From contig LUCM01005959.1 of the NCBI GenBank assembly GCA_008360955.1, positions 1 to 64,000 on the forward strand: a stretch of 64,000 nt of DNA, read 5' to 3'. Origin of the DNA: Fasciolopsis buskii (lineage: Eukaryota > Platyhelminthes > Trematoda > Plagiorchiida > Fasciolidae). Under the pieces are notes generated by a model that did no database searches, had not been told where the DNA came from, and saw only the letters and a list, made by a program, of their open reading frames with translations. This document shows positions 24,940 to 37,504 of this stretch, one piece after another. Each line of letters begins with the position of its first letter. The first letter of the stretch is position 1. The position numbers were made by a program, and so were the translations under genes.

Positions 24940-25470
24940 GTATTATTCCGACGAGTGGCTGAAACGCTCGGCATCCAAAAGTAAGACTAAAGGAAACTGA
25001 TGGGAACCATCAAACAGCCGAAACCGAAATCATTACGTAAAGAGTGCTATTTTTAACTAGCACTCATGCATGCATCGATATCATAATCAACCGCGTTATT
25101 AATATTTAACCGTAAAAACCATAAAGTCTTTTTAAACAATATGTCGCCTTAAAAAGTGAGATTTCAGTGAACCTTTTTCGGACGAATAAAACTCTGAAAT
25201 GCGTATTGATAAAGCCACAACAAAATAGAGGGGTAACGAATGTGTGGTTGATCTATTGGGGCACAAATCTAACCCCTTAATCAGACAAGTAAATACAGGA
25301 TATCGGTGGTCTGACCACTATGGCACAAGGTGAAAAACCTCGGAGCAAAATGTTCGATAAGGGTGATGAATAAGATCAGCGATCACCGGCTTATTTACCG
25401 ATGCACGAATGGGAAGGACATGCAAATGACAAAATACCATGTAAACTTGCTGAAATTGAACTCATCAGAA
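24940..25470 (+). mobile_element. Ty3/gypsy-like integrase C-terminal remnant
   Basis: At 24943-24981 the frame reads LFRRVAETLGIQK, matching the tract before the catalytic glutamate region of retroviral-type integrases (LF--V---LGI-K). A frame shift later, DGNHQTAETE at about 24998-25027 resembles the DG-Q-ER motif with the glutamate in place. At about 25230-25270 NVWLIYWGTNLTP resembles the start of the integrase C-terminal domain. At about 25355-25465 IRVMNKISDHRLIY and then a GK...YHVNLLKLN tract match the closing motif (V-KISD--Y-I----GK---VHVN-LK). Stops and frameshifts throughout. No LTRs were recognised. Individual motifs are weak; their correct order is the main support. Confidence 0.5.
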
Positions 25471-28400
25471 TTATTAAATTTTGCAACGGACTGTTCAGCT
25501 GGATTGTATAAAACGAATAGTTACGCGGTATGATTGTCAAATGCACCATCGAAACTTACAAATGTACTGAGCATCACCGAAAATCGACAGCACGGAGCAT
25601 CCAACGAGTACTGCAACCGAAATTCAAAATTGCTATTACGGACTGAGAGAAGAGCCAATTAATACAAATGTCACCCAAACTAGCTGTTACTGGCTTATTC
25701 TATTTACGACATAAATAGCAATTGCCTGCTTTGGGGCCGGATAAATACAACGGACGACTTCTTTAAGAGGACAAAATGCATGGTAGAAATAACTTACATT
25801 GCTTGTAATCTCCATCAAATCTGTCTTGCTGAAATCCGTTCTCGTTAGTATTTGACTGAATATATTGAATAAAGTTCAATATGATAGAATTATGCCTTAA
25901 GTACAAAAACTAGCGTTGTCCACAAGAGTTAACAGGCCGTCGTTTGGATTGTCAAAAACAGTCTATTTCAATGCGATTTTAAGCAACCATTCTGAGAAAG
26001 TTTGTCTTTTGCAATTGAAACGTTAGCTCAATATCAGTCCCGCCAACATTGCTGCTGGTTGATAAATACATAATTCCATAAAGCGCAGTAGATGGCCCGA
26101 AATTTTTTCGATTCCGTTAGTAGATCACGTGAATGTGATCAAGTCTTTATAACTCATCTCCGAGGTAATCACAGTTCTGCGTACTAGGCCGACTAGATTC
26201 TTCAGTCCCCAGTTCCTAAGTAATCTGGAGAAAATTAATTGTTAATTTTGAAGACTGGTTTGCCAAATTGGATTTCGTCACTCCACCCAACGCGAACGTG
26301 ATCGGACTTGTTAGACACTAATAAATACACCATCCTATTTGGCAGCGTGTTTTTGCTGGATCTCGAAAGTTGTGCATTATCTTACGATAAAACAATGCTA
26401 TTCGGTTTAATAGAGAACTTTTTCGACACACTAGATCATGGATGCAATGGACTTGAGATTACAAAAGCAGAATTTTAAACAAAGATCGATAGGCTAACCA
26501 TCAGATATCAACTTGGATTTTAGCTATTGCTTTGAATTGACCTAGTTGTTGACACCTGTAAATCGGGACAAATTTTCCCGGTCACCAATTAGACAAATTT
26601 GTCCCTATTCGGGTCACATTTCAACTGACCATATCTAATATTCTAATCCTTGTATCTCCGGTTAAAAGCAGAAAATTCAACCATCAGTATTACCCCTGGA
26701 GTAAGTTGTGAATGCAACTCACATCTTGACCAACTCCTATGAACAACCATTGCACTCGGCTGTTTTTATCCCAAATGTCGCGTTGAGCTTTTTAGATTGA
26801 AAGAATCATCAAGTGTGAGACATTTCATTTTTATATACTGAAAATAGCTCCTGCGAACTGTTCATAATTAGAATAAAATGGTGACAGAAATTTTTATTTG
26901 ATTCAACGCTATATATATATATGTTGCACGAAATTTCATTAGAAACACTGCTTTTCTTCTGGTTTTGGGAACAGAAAACGTGACTCCAAGAAATTTGGGC
27001 GTTGATAACAAAGAAGCGGACAGTGAAAATGATCACGCAATTATGGGCATTTGCCTGTTCACTTTCATAGGTTGTACCTGGGTTTCCGGTCGAACATGTA
27101 CAGGAATGTCGGGGTTGAAAATTTGGGGAGAATAAAAATTTTCAAATTATCACCATGAAAACGGGAACATTTGTCAAGTAATCGAGCGTTCACTCCCAAA
27201 GTAACCGTTGGCCATCAAAGTTAATAAAGGCACCGCACTCATGATCGCCTGTAACATGGATAGGATGAATGCGAGAAGTCGGAATGTGAAGTGGCGTTGA
27301 CGAGTGGGGCTTGTTGGCATACAAGTTGATATTTAAACGGTGAGTTCTGTTGGATAGAATTTAATCTGAAAATTCCATCAAAACTTTGGCAATAAAGTGA
27401 AAAGAAACAGCCCAGTCATTTTAAGAACGCCCCGTAAAAGTCTGAGATCAATTGTCATCAGATCCGAGAAATTCAGGAGACCAACAAGGAAGGATGGTTT
27501 TTTCAAACAAAATTGACTATCCCCGTTTGAACAGAAAAAAATGTGTGAACAGGGAAGGGGATAGAATGACACTTTGCAACACATCAGAGCTGCTGACTAC
27601 CTTCATTTCAAATTTGTCGTAACTAACTATCGGCTAGTGGGTGATTTAAAAGAACAAATGGACCATCTAAATAGTTGACTTTTCCAAAAAATAAGACAAC
27701 GGAATCTAGGGTCAAAAGCAAATAAATATTCAAGAAAACCAGATTTCACGTATTTGTTTTTCTGTCACCGACAGTTGGGCAAATAAAATCAGGCAGGCAA
27801 AAAATTCCACCTAGGGCTCACTAATTTGTCCTTGTAAACAAGTCTTTGGATTGATTCCGGAATCCCAAGCAATCAATATAAAACTGACCATCTAAACAAA
27901 TCGAAACCAATTGAAATGAGATCGACTAATTCAAAACATTTTGACACTGGCATCTGATTGGATTAAGTAGCCGAAAAAGACGAGACAATGGATGCTGCGC
28001 CGTGTTTAAGACCAGCCGGGGATGGGGTGGAGCTGGGTCAAATGTTTGTGCATTTCGTTTAAAGTGAACAAGGAATGCTTGGACAACAAGGGACCAAGAA
28101 ATCAGGTGATATATTAAACAAGCGATAAGAGAATGGAACGTTTAGCTGCTCGATTCTCACGGATGGAACAGGAGTAGGTTTTCCTTCTGACCACGTCACG
28201 CGTATTTGTCGTCACACTTTCAATGGAGTTAGTCAGTGTACATGAAACCCACGCGTCTGGATTTTTACTTCATGGCTGATGAAGGGTGCTTTAATTCGTT
28301 GAGCACTCATCGGTATTCTGACGGTAGTTGAAATAATGCTCCTGACACCCACACTAGTTGGAATTCACACAGCTAATGATAAAACTTTCATGTTTCCTTC

Positions 28401-29063
28401 GGGGTGTGCTCTGTATTCTGTTTAGATTAAATGATACCATTTCAATGGAAAATTTAATCATCCTCAGTGTGCACAAACTACGAAATTTCAGTAGTTGGAG
28501 TAAGCAACATATATCTTGAAATTTTTCAAACCACTGAACGTGGGCTTCTGCACAAAATGTACCACACGAGTTACAACCTGATAAGTTCTATGTAGGCGAT
28601 AACAACCTGCCAACTGCCACACGGGCATTCCACATATTCTGTTATTTATGGCTCAACGGCATTAAGGGGCCCAGCCAGATCTGCGTAGCTTCTAAGTTCA
28701 CTCTGAACTGCCCGGTATATGCGTAGGACGTACAGATTAGTTCCTGAAAATGAGCAGTCCAGCTATTCAAAAGCCACGTGTGTTCGTTTAAAAAGGAATG
28801 CATTCGAATATGTCGGAAAACGCCGCCTAATCGGTGAGAAGCACCCGGACAGACCACAAGAGTCGTCATGTTGCCCAAAAATATAATAGCAATTTATTAT
28901 GAACTAGTGGACTGTGACACAGTTAGCATGAATTTCTGTGTAATTTTTGTATAATTTCGTTTTTGTTTCTAGTATTTTAAAAATAAAACTTACTTTGACT
29001 CTTTTATTGCGCGAAACAAACGATTTCCGGCATTAATATCTATGTACAACACAACGCGAATGC
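25471..29063. other. Unassigned stretch
   Basis: No recognised gene or element. It includes a short TA run at 26910-26922. The short open frames show no family signature. Confidence 0.4.
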
Positions 29064-29669
29064 TTGCATTTTGTTTTTACCAGGGTTTTTGGCCGATCAG
29101 TTCATTGTTTTGATATAACCAGACCAAAACAGTATGCACACGGAATAAATCGCATGAATAGTTGCACTGTTGTGGGACACAGATCACCGACCTCAGCCAG
29201 TCTTCGGAAACTGGGAAGAATGAATGACATATCAGGTCACGCTATATTATTTCGTTATTTTCTCACTTTCCAACTCATTACGTATGCCCTAGGGATAAAT
29301 TCAACAACGGAAATTTCGATCCTTTCATGTTGCACTTTAATTGGAAGAGGGAACTTTTACTTTTGCGCTGGTGCTTCGTTTTCAACCCCGGGCAAAATAA
29401 CTAATGTTCTATACATATTTGTCTTCAATATGATTGTAGCAAATAAGGATTGCTATGCGCTCACAATAGAAATATTTTGTCCGAGAGGTTGCACAGGCGT
29501 TGAGGTAGTCAGACGCTTGAACCAAAGACGAAACTACCACCTTTCTGATGTCAGGAACATTTATTTTCAACTCCACACTTCTTATTCCACCCCGCTGTCT
29601 CACGTTGGTTCCAACAGAAACTCGTACGCAGATTTCGCTGCTCAAAGCAATCCAACATCATGCAATTAA
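29064..29669 (+). CDS. Longest open frame of the window, unknown (possible exon)
   Basis: An uninterrupted frame of 201 codons. Its first codon is TTG, so if it were translated from an ATG the start would be the M of MNSCTVVGHRSP at about 29154, giving 171 residues. Alternatively it is an exon opened by the pyrimidine-rich acceptor-like TTTTTACCAG ending at 29083. It contains two moderately hydrophobic stretches (around ILFRYFLTFQLITYALG and NVLYIFVFNMIVANK) that could be membrane segments, and a C-terminal polar region. No domain recognised. For random DNA of about this base composition a frame this long is unlikely, by rough estimate well under one per window, but composition bias on the opposite strand could also keep it open. 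Confidence 0.3.
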   Translation: MHFVFTRVFGRSVHCFDITRPKQYAHGINRMNSCTVVGHRSPTSASLRKLGRMNDISGHAILFRYFLTFQLITYALGINSTTEISILSCCTLIGRGNFYFCAGASFSTPGKITNVLYIFVFNMIVANKDCYALTIEIFCPRGCTGVEVVRRLNQRRNYHLSDVRNIYFQLHTSYSTPLSHVGSNRNSYADFAAQSNPTSCN

Positions 29670-31344
29670 TCGGGTTTCGCATGATCAAACTCGAAAATAT
29701 ATGCTACGTTTGGCTAATTTAATGAGTTAACAAAACGAATGCCAAACACCTTGGTTAAAAATGAACAGATCACGTGCTCAACACCGCAAACGTGATTTTT
29801 AAAATGTGCATCCTGGTTCGAAAAAGTTGTACACGCAATCCAAAATATCGTTTGACTAGACTATCTCTTGTGTCTATCAGGTAGCCTGCTAAAACATTTT
29901 GAATGAATTTTCTTCGGTGAGTTTCCAATTTCTACATTCAGGGGTAATTGCTTCGTTCTGTAAATAATTTTGTGACTTACATGGTCACCTCTAACTGGAA
30001 TTTTTTTCGTACCTCATTTAATAGCCTTAAAGATGTTCAAGAAATATGAAAGTCGGATGTTATATCCGTTAACTCTTGCGAAGACAAATCTCGTAATTGG
30101 TGGTTGCATTACAAACCGAGACTGATGTATTTCAGTTCTTATATCAATTTCATCGACTGAAATAATGTGTTATGTAACTGTTTCAACAAGGACTCAAAAC
30201 ACAAACATGAGTGCCACAACAATTCCAGTGTCATTTCAGGCTTATCAGTTTGACCACGATGATATTCGGTTTCAACCAATTGCCGATGCACCGATTAGTG
30301 AGAGAGTTTACTTCTTTTAATCCAGACTAACCTAGGCCGGGTTGATGTAGGCTGGCTAAATACTGATCTTGTATCTCACCCTTCTTCTACAAATTGTTCC
30401 AGCTGACTCGTTTGTTTCTCAATACATTGACTGGCGTTGTGAAAAAATCACTGTTCTCCAAACGAAATCCGAAAATAGAGGTTGTACTTGTACCATATCT
30501 GCTGCGCTAATCGGATCGTGTAGGAACCAACGGGATTACTAGCGAGCTATTCAACCGAAACATACACACACTTTCACATTTAAACCTAAGCATGACACAA
30601 CAGTTTGGTGAATGACTCCTAGGCTCGCTATCTCCAAGTAGGGCAGAATGACAGCGTCATTATCGAGGCAACGATTCCCATGCGGCTTTGGTTTAATCCG
30701 ACAACGAATTGTGAAACAAATATATGCACGCTATTAGACTTGCTTAAGAATAAATAATTTCGTAAGCAGAACAACAACCCTCCCCCCGTCCCGGCCAATC
30801 AATCCACCTTGTTGTGCATCTGTGAGATTTTTGAAGACCATAAATCACAAGCAAAATTTGCCCGATTTAGTGAAGCAAAAACCTACCGTACACTTCTAGT
30901 GTGTCTAGACTGTGAGTTGGACTAAGTGTGTAAGCGGTTTTAGAGGCGTTGGATTTCAGGACAATATCTTTCCAAATTGATTCCTGTGAATCCAATTCGC
31001 GGATGAGATCGAATGAGTTCACAATGTCTCAAGAGCCAGTGGGAACGGCGTAAGAACTCTAGTCAAAATCATCCTGCCAGCAGTGAGAAAGTTGTCTAAT
31101 TTCAATTCTGGGACTTTAATCCTTTGCTTAAGGCGATGAATGTCATACGGCAAGATTTAATGTGGCAGGCCGAGACAAATTTCACCAGCTATTGGTCCGT
31201 TAACCACTTTCGAATAAATTTTGTAAAATGAATAAAGGTATTACCTATTTGGCCTGGTAATATTGCTTATATTTCTGGTACCCACACCCGATAGGGTCCT
31301 TTCAAGTCACCTTTATATGCTTACACGTGTCAGAAAACGGTTCT
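29670..31344. other. Unassigned stretch
   Basis: No gene recognised. It contains a C-rich tract at 30778-30792 (three C tracts, G-rich on the minus strand). Confidence 0.4.
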
Positions 31345-31839
31345 TCAGGGAAAACAATCAGTGATTTTTTCAACTTGTAACACCGGGATCTCGATCCATG
31401 TTAAGCAAACCTTAGTTTGTAAAATGCAAAGCAACAGTTTTAACAACCGGTCGGAAAACAACATTAAGACACAATCATATCTATCATATTCTTCCTGTTT
31501 TCGAGGCATCGTCTGTTTGATTGTCAGCGGACAGATTGATTCACTTCGAGTTCGATTTGGCGAGGGATTTTCGTCAGTCTCTGGTTGCATTTCTTCATTT
31601 ATCTCAGTCTTTTGATAACCAACTTTTCTTTTCTGTCCTATGCTTTCGTCATCACCTTCAGTTCTTTTTCTCTCCCTCTGTCGGTCTTCGTCACTTTCGT
31701 ATTTCTCTGATTTCCACAAGTGCACTCCATCCCTTCCCACTAGACGATCTCCGGACCGTACCAGGTAGTTTTTTGTCGCAATTGATATCACATCTCCATT
31801 GGTCCAGGATACTTCCTCGATTCCAGTAGTTAAATTCAT
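31345..31839 (-). CDS. Hydrophilic ORF of unknown function (possible exon or gene relic)
   Basis: A minus-strand frame of 164 codons starts at ATG (31839) with an in-frame TGA just upstream. The protein is strongly hydrophilic in the middle: charged residues around KSEKYESDEDRQRERKRTE and then GQKRKVGYQKTEINEEMQPE. A more hydrophobic end follows (LLKLLLCILQTKVCLTWIEI). The charged, low-complexity middle is the kind seen in disordered regions of real proteins, but it could also reflect purine-rich DNA. Further minus-strand open frames lie just upstream (32005-32220, 32192-32389, 32505-32732) in different frames, so the whole 31.3-32.7 kb stretch may be one decayed or intron-split gene. A donor-like AAG|GTAAGG lies near 31914. 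No domain was named. Confidence 0.3.
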   Translation of the reverse strand: MNLTTGIEEVSWTNGDVISIATKNYLVRSGDRLVGRDGVHLWKSEKYESDEDRQRERKRTEGDDESIGQKRKVGYQKTEINEEMQPETDENPSPNRTRSESICPLTIKQTMPRKQEEYDRYDCVLMLFSDRLLKLLLCILQTKVCLTWIEIPVLQVEKITDCFP

Positions 31840-34098
31840 ATTGTGTCACCTAGTTTAAAGTAGTCACATTCATTCGTTAGTCTGATCGCAAAATCCGTTT
31901 TGCATCTCCTTACCTTTCTTCAGTTTTGATTTACTCACTGCAGGAGCTTCAACAACATGGTCTGGTAGTCCCGAACACACCGGTGTCGTCCGCCTTTCAG
32001 AAAGTCATCCTCTTGGATTTATCCCGGTATCCACTGACGGCTTGTTTCGAAATCCAAGAAGGGCTACAAATGGATATCCACTAGCGGATTGGCATTTTTC
32101 AAGTATTCCCTCTGCCTTCATACTTGGATTGATTGTGATAATGACTGGTTGTTTGGCATTCAAAAAGCCATGTCTCTGAAAAGTGGTGGAGTTATTTGCT
32201 GCATAACAGCAGGCCATCATGAGAAATCACCGGAATCAGAATCACGTTTTGCGCAAATTCAGCTTGCGGTTTGTTGGGAACTTCTGCTATCATTTCCATC
32301 TTCAGTGGATCGATTTCGAAGAAATAACTGCAATAATCCACAATCCTTAAGTAACTGTCGATATCGTGATAAAATACATCCAAAGCCACAACCTCTCAAG
32401 GTCAATCTGGTTTTGGTCATGTGTCTCTCGCCTCCCCATTTTGCCTCTGATCAAATTGTCACACAGTTGACTATCATCCGTCGGACCCATTCTGCTTTAT
32501 GTGTTCAGTAGTAGGTCTTTCCTCCCAGCCGAATCGATCTATTGGTACGTGCTTGTGCACGACGCAATAAAAGAAAACGCCTTTTCTCGCATTGTCCGTG
32601 AGACCATTGAACGATCGCCCGAAAAATCAGTTTGTTTTCTGCTTTTAGCAAGTCATGGAACTTAAAGAAATTTAAAATCTCCGCTGCCAGAGTTCTTGCA
32701 TCAACTGGCCAACGCTGGATGTTAATCATCATCCGAGGATGTGGTCATGGCTCCTCAACCACGGCAATTCGGATTCCGCTATTATCAAGGTGTTATCCGC
32801 TGTTTGGTTTTCGTACTGACTAGCAGTGTTCGGTAGTAGGGCTTGTAACAGCGCATCGACTGCTAACATCTACCTGACTTGATGATGAGAATAACCGCGT
32901 GGAAATGGAATTCGGTCCTTAAAGTATCGGAATACTGACATGCAATGTAAATTGCTTTACTCGAACTTTTAACTGCCCCGAAACGCTCACAGTCTTGTTC
33001 ATGGTGCACCTCGCAGTAAAAACGGAGTGTCAATGTTGTGAAAGCATCTATGGGCACCTCAGGGCTGCGATTATATATATAAATACACATGTATAAAGTA
33101 CTTATTGGGAGAAAAAAGCATCGGCGAATACCATAAATTCATTTACAGGCGTTTAATTTTGTCTGTTTGTAGGCTGTGAAATGGCTAGTTAAAATTGGAT
33201 AACCTTATTTGTCTAGGTAGTTGAATCTGAACAAGAGTAATAAAGCCCTACTAGCACATGAGAATTTCATAAACGTTTTTGGAAGGCTCTTGGGTCATGC
33301 CCTGGTTTGAATTCACCAACGACAACAAATTCCTTTGCCTAACAAAAACGCTTATTTTGTCGAATATCCCACCAGGATTAAGCAGAGGATTAGGCTGGAG
33401 ATAGCTGCTTGTTATTTGGGGAATTTTTTTTAATAACCTAGCTCTAACACACAAGGTTGATCTCGAACAGGAACACCGTCGTTCAAGAAAAATCATGATC
33501 TACATCAAAGTTGAACTCGCGTCAAGGTCATTTAGGCGCGCCGCATTATTCGCTCACGTTGTCGCTGTGACATTGAGGTAATTGGCTCGAAACAGTAAAA
33601 TATTTTGGTACCCCAATATAAACGATAAGGAACTAATTTCAAATCATCGATCGAGTTGAGATTATGGTTGAGCTTTTTCAACGTTTTAAAGTAAACGAAA
33701 CCACTATTTATATCAGACTAAGGGAAAATAAGCTTTACCAAGAGTGTCTTCCACGGAGGCAATCGGTCACATCCGAAAGCGATTGCAGAATTATGTTAAA
33801 ATTTCACGACAAATTCTGTCCTCTAATCCTGATGCAGATTTTTACTGTTATTTCACGCATCATCGTTCAAAGAGACTTGAATAGTATCTGAACGTTTCAG
33901 GTTTCATCAAATGTGACCCGAATTGAAACAGGGAATATAATTATCCCGTGCTATAGTAGAACATGTTGAAGGTCCTATTCTAGAGTCCCGTTCATTTTGT
34001 TGATGAATAAATGTCTCGTGGTAACCTGAAAAACATTTTTAAAATGTACATTTCTAGAAGGAGATGCTCACCTACAAAATTTGTCCGGCTTTCGGATT

Positions 34099-34127
34099 CC
34101 TGTACAAGTTGTTAAAACTTGCACAGG
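34099..34127. repeat. Short hairpin
   Basis: CCTGTACAAGTT and AACTTGCACAGG flank a 5-base loop, giving a 12-bp stem with one mismatch. It is not followed by a T run and has no obvious role. Confidence 0.6.
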
Positions 34128-36830
34128 TAAAATAATAGAAACCTTATAAACTGGTCAAAAAAGCGCACTGCGGATAAGGGAAACTTTATCGTTGTGTGGG
34201 CTGAGATGTTCTTCGGATTCTCCGAGGGCAGACAACATAAGAAGTGATAGTGTCCGCAAGGAAAGTTTTAGGTTTTACTCCATTAGAATTTACTTAGCAT
34301 GTTATCCTGAGTAGACTGGCATTCTTTCAGTTTGACGTAAACTGGATGAGAGCATACTCAGGTCGAAGGATATGTTTCATATACAATCATGCTATGGCCT
34401 GGATCGTGATCCTATCCGAAACATAATTTCTTGTTCTGACATTATTATCTGATGAGTTACCTAGTCAGTGGATTCGGACATGGGGATTCCAAAAGTGATT
34501 GGAGTATGAGGTAAAAGCAATTTCGTACAGCGATTGCCAGATGCCACATCAAAATATCCAGAAATTTCTGAAGTATAGTGGCAGGCTAATAGATCATCAC
34601 TGGGTAGTCATGCTGGATTTCTAGGCATGCACAAGCCAAATTGTTTTGCATAGATCTCACTTTGTTCTGCTTGACGCCTTGGTTGATATATGAATATGGT
34701 GACTTAAATGAGATATTGACTAAATTTCTAGCCTATTTACTCATTAGATAATCCCAAAGCTTGCTGCATATGATAGTGAAGATTTGGCGATTTTTGCTGG
34801 GTAAAAAGAATAGCAATTTAAGCATTTGTGCATTTCTTCTTTTGGTTGCTGATGCGGAAATTACGATTTTATTTACTTACTGTTATTCATTTATTATTGC
34901 TATTGAAATCCCAGTGATTTCTGGCATTCCAACCTGAATGGTTTCCCCGTACCCAGGAAGAAAAATGCACCCGTGCGCCCATAAGGCAGAGTACACTGAG
35001 TTTCCACTTCTCACCTTCCTTTCTCTCCCGGACCTGATTTGTATGAACACATAGTCTTTCCAAATTTGGCAGAAGAGAGACACTTTGTTACCCTGTCCTA
35101 ATGAATTTTGAAACAATTTCGAAGGATTAAATAAGTATATAAACAAAAAACGCTGTCTCATCGTTTTGGTTACCCACAGCATCATTTTCCAAGGCAGTTT
35201 ACAATTTGAATATACTTACAGAAACATTCTAAGCACAATCAAGTACCGTACAAGTATGAAAAAAATTAAAGTGAAACTAAACCAAAAGACTTTATGCAAC
35301 GCCGAACCGGCCAGACATGATTATTTTGTCTGATTCAAGGACTATCAACAAATGCCTACAATGGAATATGTCATGACTAAAGTAGCAGTTTTGGACAGAA
35401 TAGCCTATGAACATCTGAAAGTTTAGAATGCAAATCACTTTTTCTTATACAATTTTTTAATCGATAAAAATACACACGGAACTGTCCCACCAATTAAAAT
35501 GTTTTTTGTACGGATGATCCTGTGCAGTGAGTTTGTGGTTGTATGGTACAGACGAACCGGATCGATTTATTATGCCGGGCTTCATTTTCCGCATGACATT
35601 ATTGTGCAGTCTCGGGCCTTCGAGGAATAACAATTATTCAACAATACTGGCCGGAAGATTTTAGCCTTCAATAAAGCAATGCAAATGCGATTGATTAATC
35701 CGGCTGTTTGTAAACAAAAGCTATGGGGATGAAGTCCATTGTTTGTTGTGCTGAACTTAACTTCTCTACCGGTTCATCGCAGTTTATGGTTAAATGTTAT
35801 ATAATTCATAGGTTATTTTACATAATCGATTCAAAAAAGTGGTGCGAAATGTTAACATCCCGCAGTATTAGTCTTCTTTTACTACTCAGTTTTTAAAAAC
35901 GTTGCGTAGTGAACACAAGGATAGGAAAAGTCCGTTTAAATCACTTTAATTAATATTTTTAATCCTAAAACAATATTTACACTATGAATCCTCCTTGAAA
36001 GAGTGACATTGGCGTGCAAAATAGCATTGCTGGATTTTACGAGAGTATTCGCAAACCAAAACTACTCTAGGGTTTTACTTCACTTTCGAACATCTGGATA
36101 TTGTTTGAGGATTTTTGCCCATCGTTTGACAGACACGACCTGAGTTGAAATGAGCACATATTTCCCTTCTGGAATCAATGCTATTGACCAAATTCGTTAT
36201 AGATTATCAGGTCATATTACCGGGTCTATCAATTAGCACGGGATATATCCGGTTACGATATGAGTTGTCCAAGAATATACGTGTTTATTCCAACCCAAGG
36301 CAAGATTGCCAAAAACACCCGAAGGTTGGACTTCGAGCGATATCGAAATTCCTTGAATTCGGACTAGTAATTCTGAGTCCCTCCGAACAAATACAGTAAG
36401 CAAACCTGCGGTGTCACGGTGTTTCAGACGGTTATTGCCAGGCCAAAGTCAAGCATTCAAAGTAAAATCTTATCGAGTCAAGGTTTCCACTTAGTTAGTA
36501 TTACAATCGGAACTGGGAATATGACGTAGGGTGTTCACACCTGCACGCCATGCGGCATTCCAAAATGATGGATCCTCGGAACTAATGAACTGCCATTGAA
36601 TTTGACATCACCTGTTTTAGTGTACGGTGGTGGCTACCGGACATTAAAAACAAGCGCTAACTGTTCATCACGAGAAAGACAATGGACCATTTCAAAATTG
36701 TAGTTCCTCAAGATCAGTTGTGCTACAGAAAATAAGGGGCATTCACATTAACTACTATTAAATTACTTACTTCTTCATTTGCCCATGGAAGCTTTCGTTC
36801 CTCTTCCAACTGACTGGCTTGTTTACTAAT

Positions 36831-36886
36831 TCACTCACTCATTAGCTTACCCACTCACTCACGTCCCCGCTCACTCACTCACACTT
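36831..36886. repeat. Degenerate (TCAC)n microsatellite
   Basis: Repeated TCAC units with interruptions over about 55 bp on the + strand. Confidence 0.8.
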
Positions 36887-37291
36887 AATTTCCCAATTTA
36901 CTTATGTTTGTTTACTCAAAAAGCAACACCCTTACCCTTTCACCTGCGTACTCGCTCAGCCTCCACTTCCATAGTGAATTGAGATGAGAAATAACCAACA
37001 GGAGAAAGGGCAACGCAAACTGATTCTAAAAAATGCGCCTGCTGACTCATCGATTGAAAATTGTGACACGGTTTCAAAAACAGCAGCAATCAATTTGCCG
37101 GACCCGCATCAACGTTCGAATGGGGAAATGTCGGCAAGGTGTTTCCTCGCGGCGAATTCCGATTGATTACGGCAAACAAATGAGTCGGTTGCGTGTGAAC
37201 AAAAAACGTTTATCATACGTTGGATCAATTTGGGCGGGAAGAAGTTATGCGCGTTACACAATAAAAAAATACCCAAATACTCTAGGCCGTA

Positions 37292-37332
37292 CTGTGTGTA
37301 GCATTCTGTCCAGAATTCTGGACAGCACACAG
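37292..37332. repeat. Perfect 20-bp palindrome within a longer inverted repeat
   Basis: 37306-37325 reads CTGTCCAGAATTCTGGACAG, a perfect palindrome. Outside it, CTGTGTG (37292-37298) pairs with CACACAG (37326-37332), with 7 extra bases on the left arm only. It could form a cruciform with a bulge. Confidence 0.85.
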
Positions 37333-37504
37333 TTCTATGAAATATCTGTTCCGTTTCTATCATTTTTATTGAAAACAGTTTGCCAGCTTCTATCTGCCAA
37401 TTAGCCTCAACATAGTCTGTAGAACTTGAAAGGATTGCAACTTTTGGACACAAATCAATAGCCTCCATATTTTGTCGCTGTTCCCATGACCTCCGTAAGC
37501 TTAC

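Larger units (their letters stand above)
31840..37504. other. Unassigned stretch with scattered minus-strand open frames
   Basis: Open frames at 32005-32732 (minus) may continue the gene relic at 31.3-31.8 kb. A hairpin with 12-bp arms and one mismatch lies at 34099-34127. A degenerate (TCAC)n repeat lies at 36831-36886. A 20-bp perfect palindrome lies at 37306-37325. No family recognised. Confidence 0.4.

Noticed and set aside
28268..28310. CTGATGA followed by a pairable GGGTGCT/AGCACTC stem as a hammerhead
   Set aside because: The GAAA core box after the stem is absent (ATCGG instead).
36178..36399. Frame with ISKFLEFGLVILSPS resembling the start of a gypsy RT
   Set aside because: A single short, weak motif with no downstream RT motifs.
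36771..36825. Minus-strand 18-codon charged frame ending at GTAAGT
   Set aside because: Too short, and the upstream acceptor lacks a pyrimidine tract (it abuts the TCAC repeat, purine-rich on this strand).
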